A DNA stretch of 64,000 nt from the NCBI RefSeq assembly GCF_020085105.1, contig NC_058055.1, positions 8,196,822-8,260,821 on the forward strand. Direction: 5' to 3'. The DNA comes from Siniperca chuatsi. Lineage: Eukaryota > Chordata > Actinopteri > Centrarchiformes > Sinipercidae. Below, piece by piece: positions 62,196 through 64,000 of this stretch; position 1 is the first letter of the stretch; the number at the start of each line of letters is the position of its first letter. A program made the translations under genes and the position numbers. The notes under the pieces were generated by a model. It had not been told where the DNA came from. It made no database searches and was given only the letters and a program-made list of their open reading frames with translations.

Positions 62196-64000
62196 CTGCA
62201 GGGTAAATTAGAACAAACACAGTGAGGAAAAGAGAAAGAAAATACAGATTAACAGCGAAAAGAGGAGCGGGACAGAAATTCAGGGGCAAAGGATAACATA
62301 ATCCTGTGCATTTATTGCATAAAAAACAAAATATCCCACACAAACAGAAGATGGCATCCTGTCATTGTCAGGAACTTCTCAGCCTCCAACTTATTGCAAG
62401 TCTGAGAAGATTTCACACAGAAAGCTTGCCAAATTACTCATTTTTAATACCCACGCTGGAAATATAACACAGTTAAGAGAACTTGTCAGCAGAGAGAGGA
62501 GGAGAGCAACAGAAGGCATGTTTCACCTACTTCCAGGACACACATTTACACTGTAGGTGCACACCCACAACAAGATAAAATAAACTGAACAAAATGTCAC
62601 ACACACAAACAAACACACACAGAATCCTTTGTTCTTATGATAGTGGATTACAGTACATTACATGTGTTTCAAGCAACACCAGACTATTTCACCCTCCAAG
62701 AAGCGGAGCTCTTCAAATTTTCGACAGTTTGGATGACTTCAATACCAAGAAAACATCCAAAAAGATTTCAGTAAACTGCACACTCCTCAGATTAGATGGA
62801 GGATGTGATGAAAAAAAAAGCATCTGCACCCATCATCAAGGTGTCCTATTCATCTCTTGATTTTCTTGTGTCACTTCCTGTGCATGAACAGAACTGCCCA
62901 GCAGTGCCCATTACAGATGCCAGAACTTTTCTTTTTCCTCAGTTAAACTTGCAATAAGAGATTTCTTTGGCCACTTTGGGGCAGCAGAAACAAACTGTAA
63001 ACACAGCAGTGACATATTATCACCATTTAAAGTTATAATCCTTAAGATTTTCATCACATCAAACCCAATTTCTGACCCTATTTATGACTTGCTATAGCTG
63101 CCATTCCTGCAATGGATTTCAATGGCGTTCAAATGGAGATCCTAGGCATTTTGAAGAGGAAACATATTTGCATTGGTATAGATATATATAAAGTATATAA
63201 AGTGATTGCTTGTCTTCTGTTGTATTTCTGACCTTGGAGCTGAAGGAATTGCACATTCAGGTGATAATTCTCTGTGGGTTCATCACTGTGAGCGACCTGT
63301 TTCACATACAAGCAATCATGTTAATATAAAACATATTGACAATCTCAGCTTTAAGGAAGATGGAGCTCTCTTCTTTTCTCTAACCATAACTTGTGACTTC
63401 AATGGATAAGATGGCTGGACACTATTTTCATCTTTACAGATTTAACAGCTAGGGCGCAATATTTAGGACTTTAGAAGCCAACAACCCTGTCCACTAACTT
63501 GTCATTTAGCCACTTAATACAGTGAGACAGTCTGTGTGTGGTTTGAACTGAATAAACCTGGATGGCAGGCAACACCAAACACGTACGGCTCTATACAGTG
63601 CAACAATAAATGTTAAATAAATAAATAATAAATTCTTGAGAATTATAAAATTTTGACAGAGTGTTTCTATTTTCACTGCCGCAGCTTTTCTAGCCTTTAC
63701 GGCACTGGTTTAGCGGCCCAGGAAACTCACAGACCAATTGCATGTGTTGTAAATCATCTCATGTGATGCTACTCAGCCAATCAAATCTGCGACAGCGACT
63801 CAAGTCAGTTAGTGAAATAAACACACACAGAGACACAGACAAGTTGGAGAAATAATTTCACATGGTGTGCTCTAAGAAGAGAAAAGTAGACAGCGGAAAC
63901 AGAGCTTTTAATCAAGAATGGACACACTCTTACATGTTCAATCTTCTCACAGGCAGTTCAGAAGCAGTATGTCTCTTATGTTCCGAGACCGTGGCGATTA
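62196..64000. other. nlgn2: nlgn2 intron running off the right edge
   Basis: Because the exon at 62010-62195 starts mid-gene, everything from 62196 to the window end should be intron of nlgn2. I looked on the minus strand for the preceding neuroligin exon (EDCLYLN-type sequence) and did not find it, so it lies beyond 64,000. Content is AT-rich with short CA runs. Confidence 0.7.

Overview
The window is nuclear DNA from a ray-finned fish, probably a teleost. Its genes are split by GT-AG introns, it is AT-rich with many CA/TG and TA microsatellites, it carries repeat families typical of teleosts, and its proteins read as vertebrate orthologues. I see no prokaryotic, phage or CRISPR feature. Exon limits were worked out by hand from reading frame, intron phase and splice sites.

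Layout: (1) 1-5.9 kb, no gene I can support. (2) 5,969-13,388 (+), pcolce, a secreted procollagen C-proteinase enhancer with two CUB domains and an NTR domain, complete in nine exons. (3) 15,570-16,725 (-), tmem88, a two-pass membrane protein with a C-terminal VWV PDZ ligand, lying tail to tail with pcolce. (4) 24,002-36,829 (-), kdm6b, an H3K27 demethylase, complete in 19 coding exons, with a likely 5' UTR exon and TATA-like promoter near 40.0 kb. (5) 47,269-48,416 (+), a two-exon ENDOD1-like secreted nuclease-fold protein. (6) 55,184-62,195 (-), the last five coding exons of nlgn2, whose 5' exons lie past the right edge. The rest is intergenic or intronic DNA with repeats.

The kdm6b-tmem88 pair and a nearby nlgn2 match the gene content of human 17p13.1, so the block is an ancient vertebrate neighbourhood; pcolce and the ENDOD1-like gene are not neighbours of these genes in human as far as I recall. 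The genes do not form one pathway: they act in collagen maturation, Wnt/Dishevelled signalling, chromatin, a probable extracellular or lumenal nuclease role, and inhibitory synapse organisation.

I found no undescribed multi-gene system. The points most worth checking are: the kdm6b copy appears to lack the N-terminal TPR-like segment of mammalian KDM6B; it ends in a tiny exon, and retention of the last intron would give a different C-terminus; the ENDOD1-like protein has ERGH where the nuclease family has DRGH; an LTR-like element next to a long TA array sits in a pcolce intron; and several terminal-inverted-repeat and foldback elements are visible.
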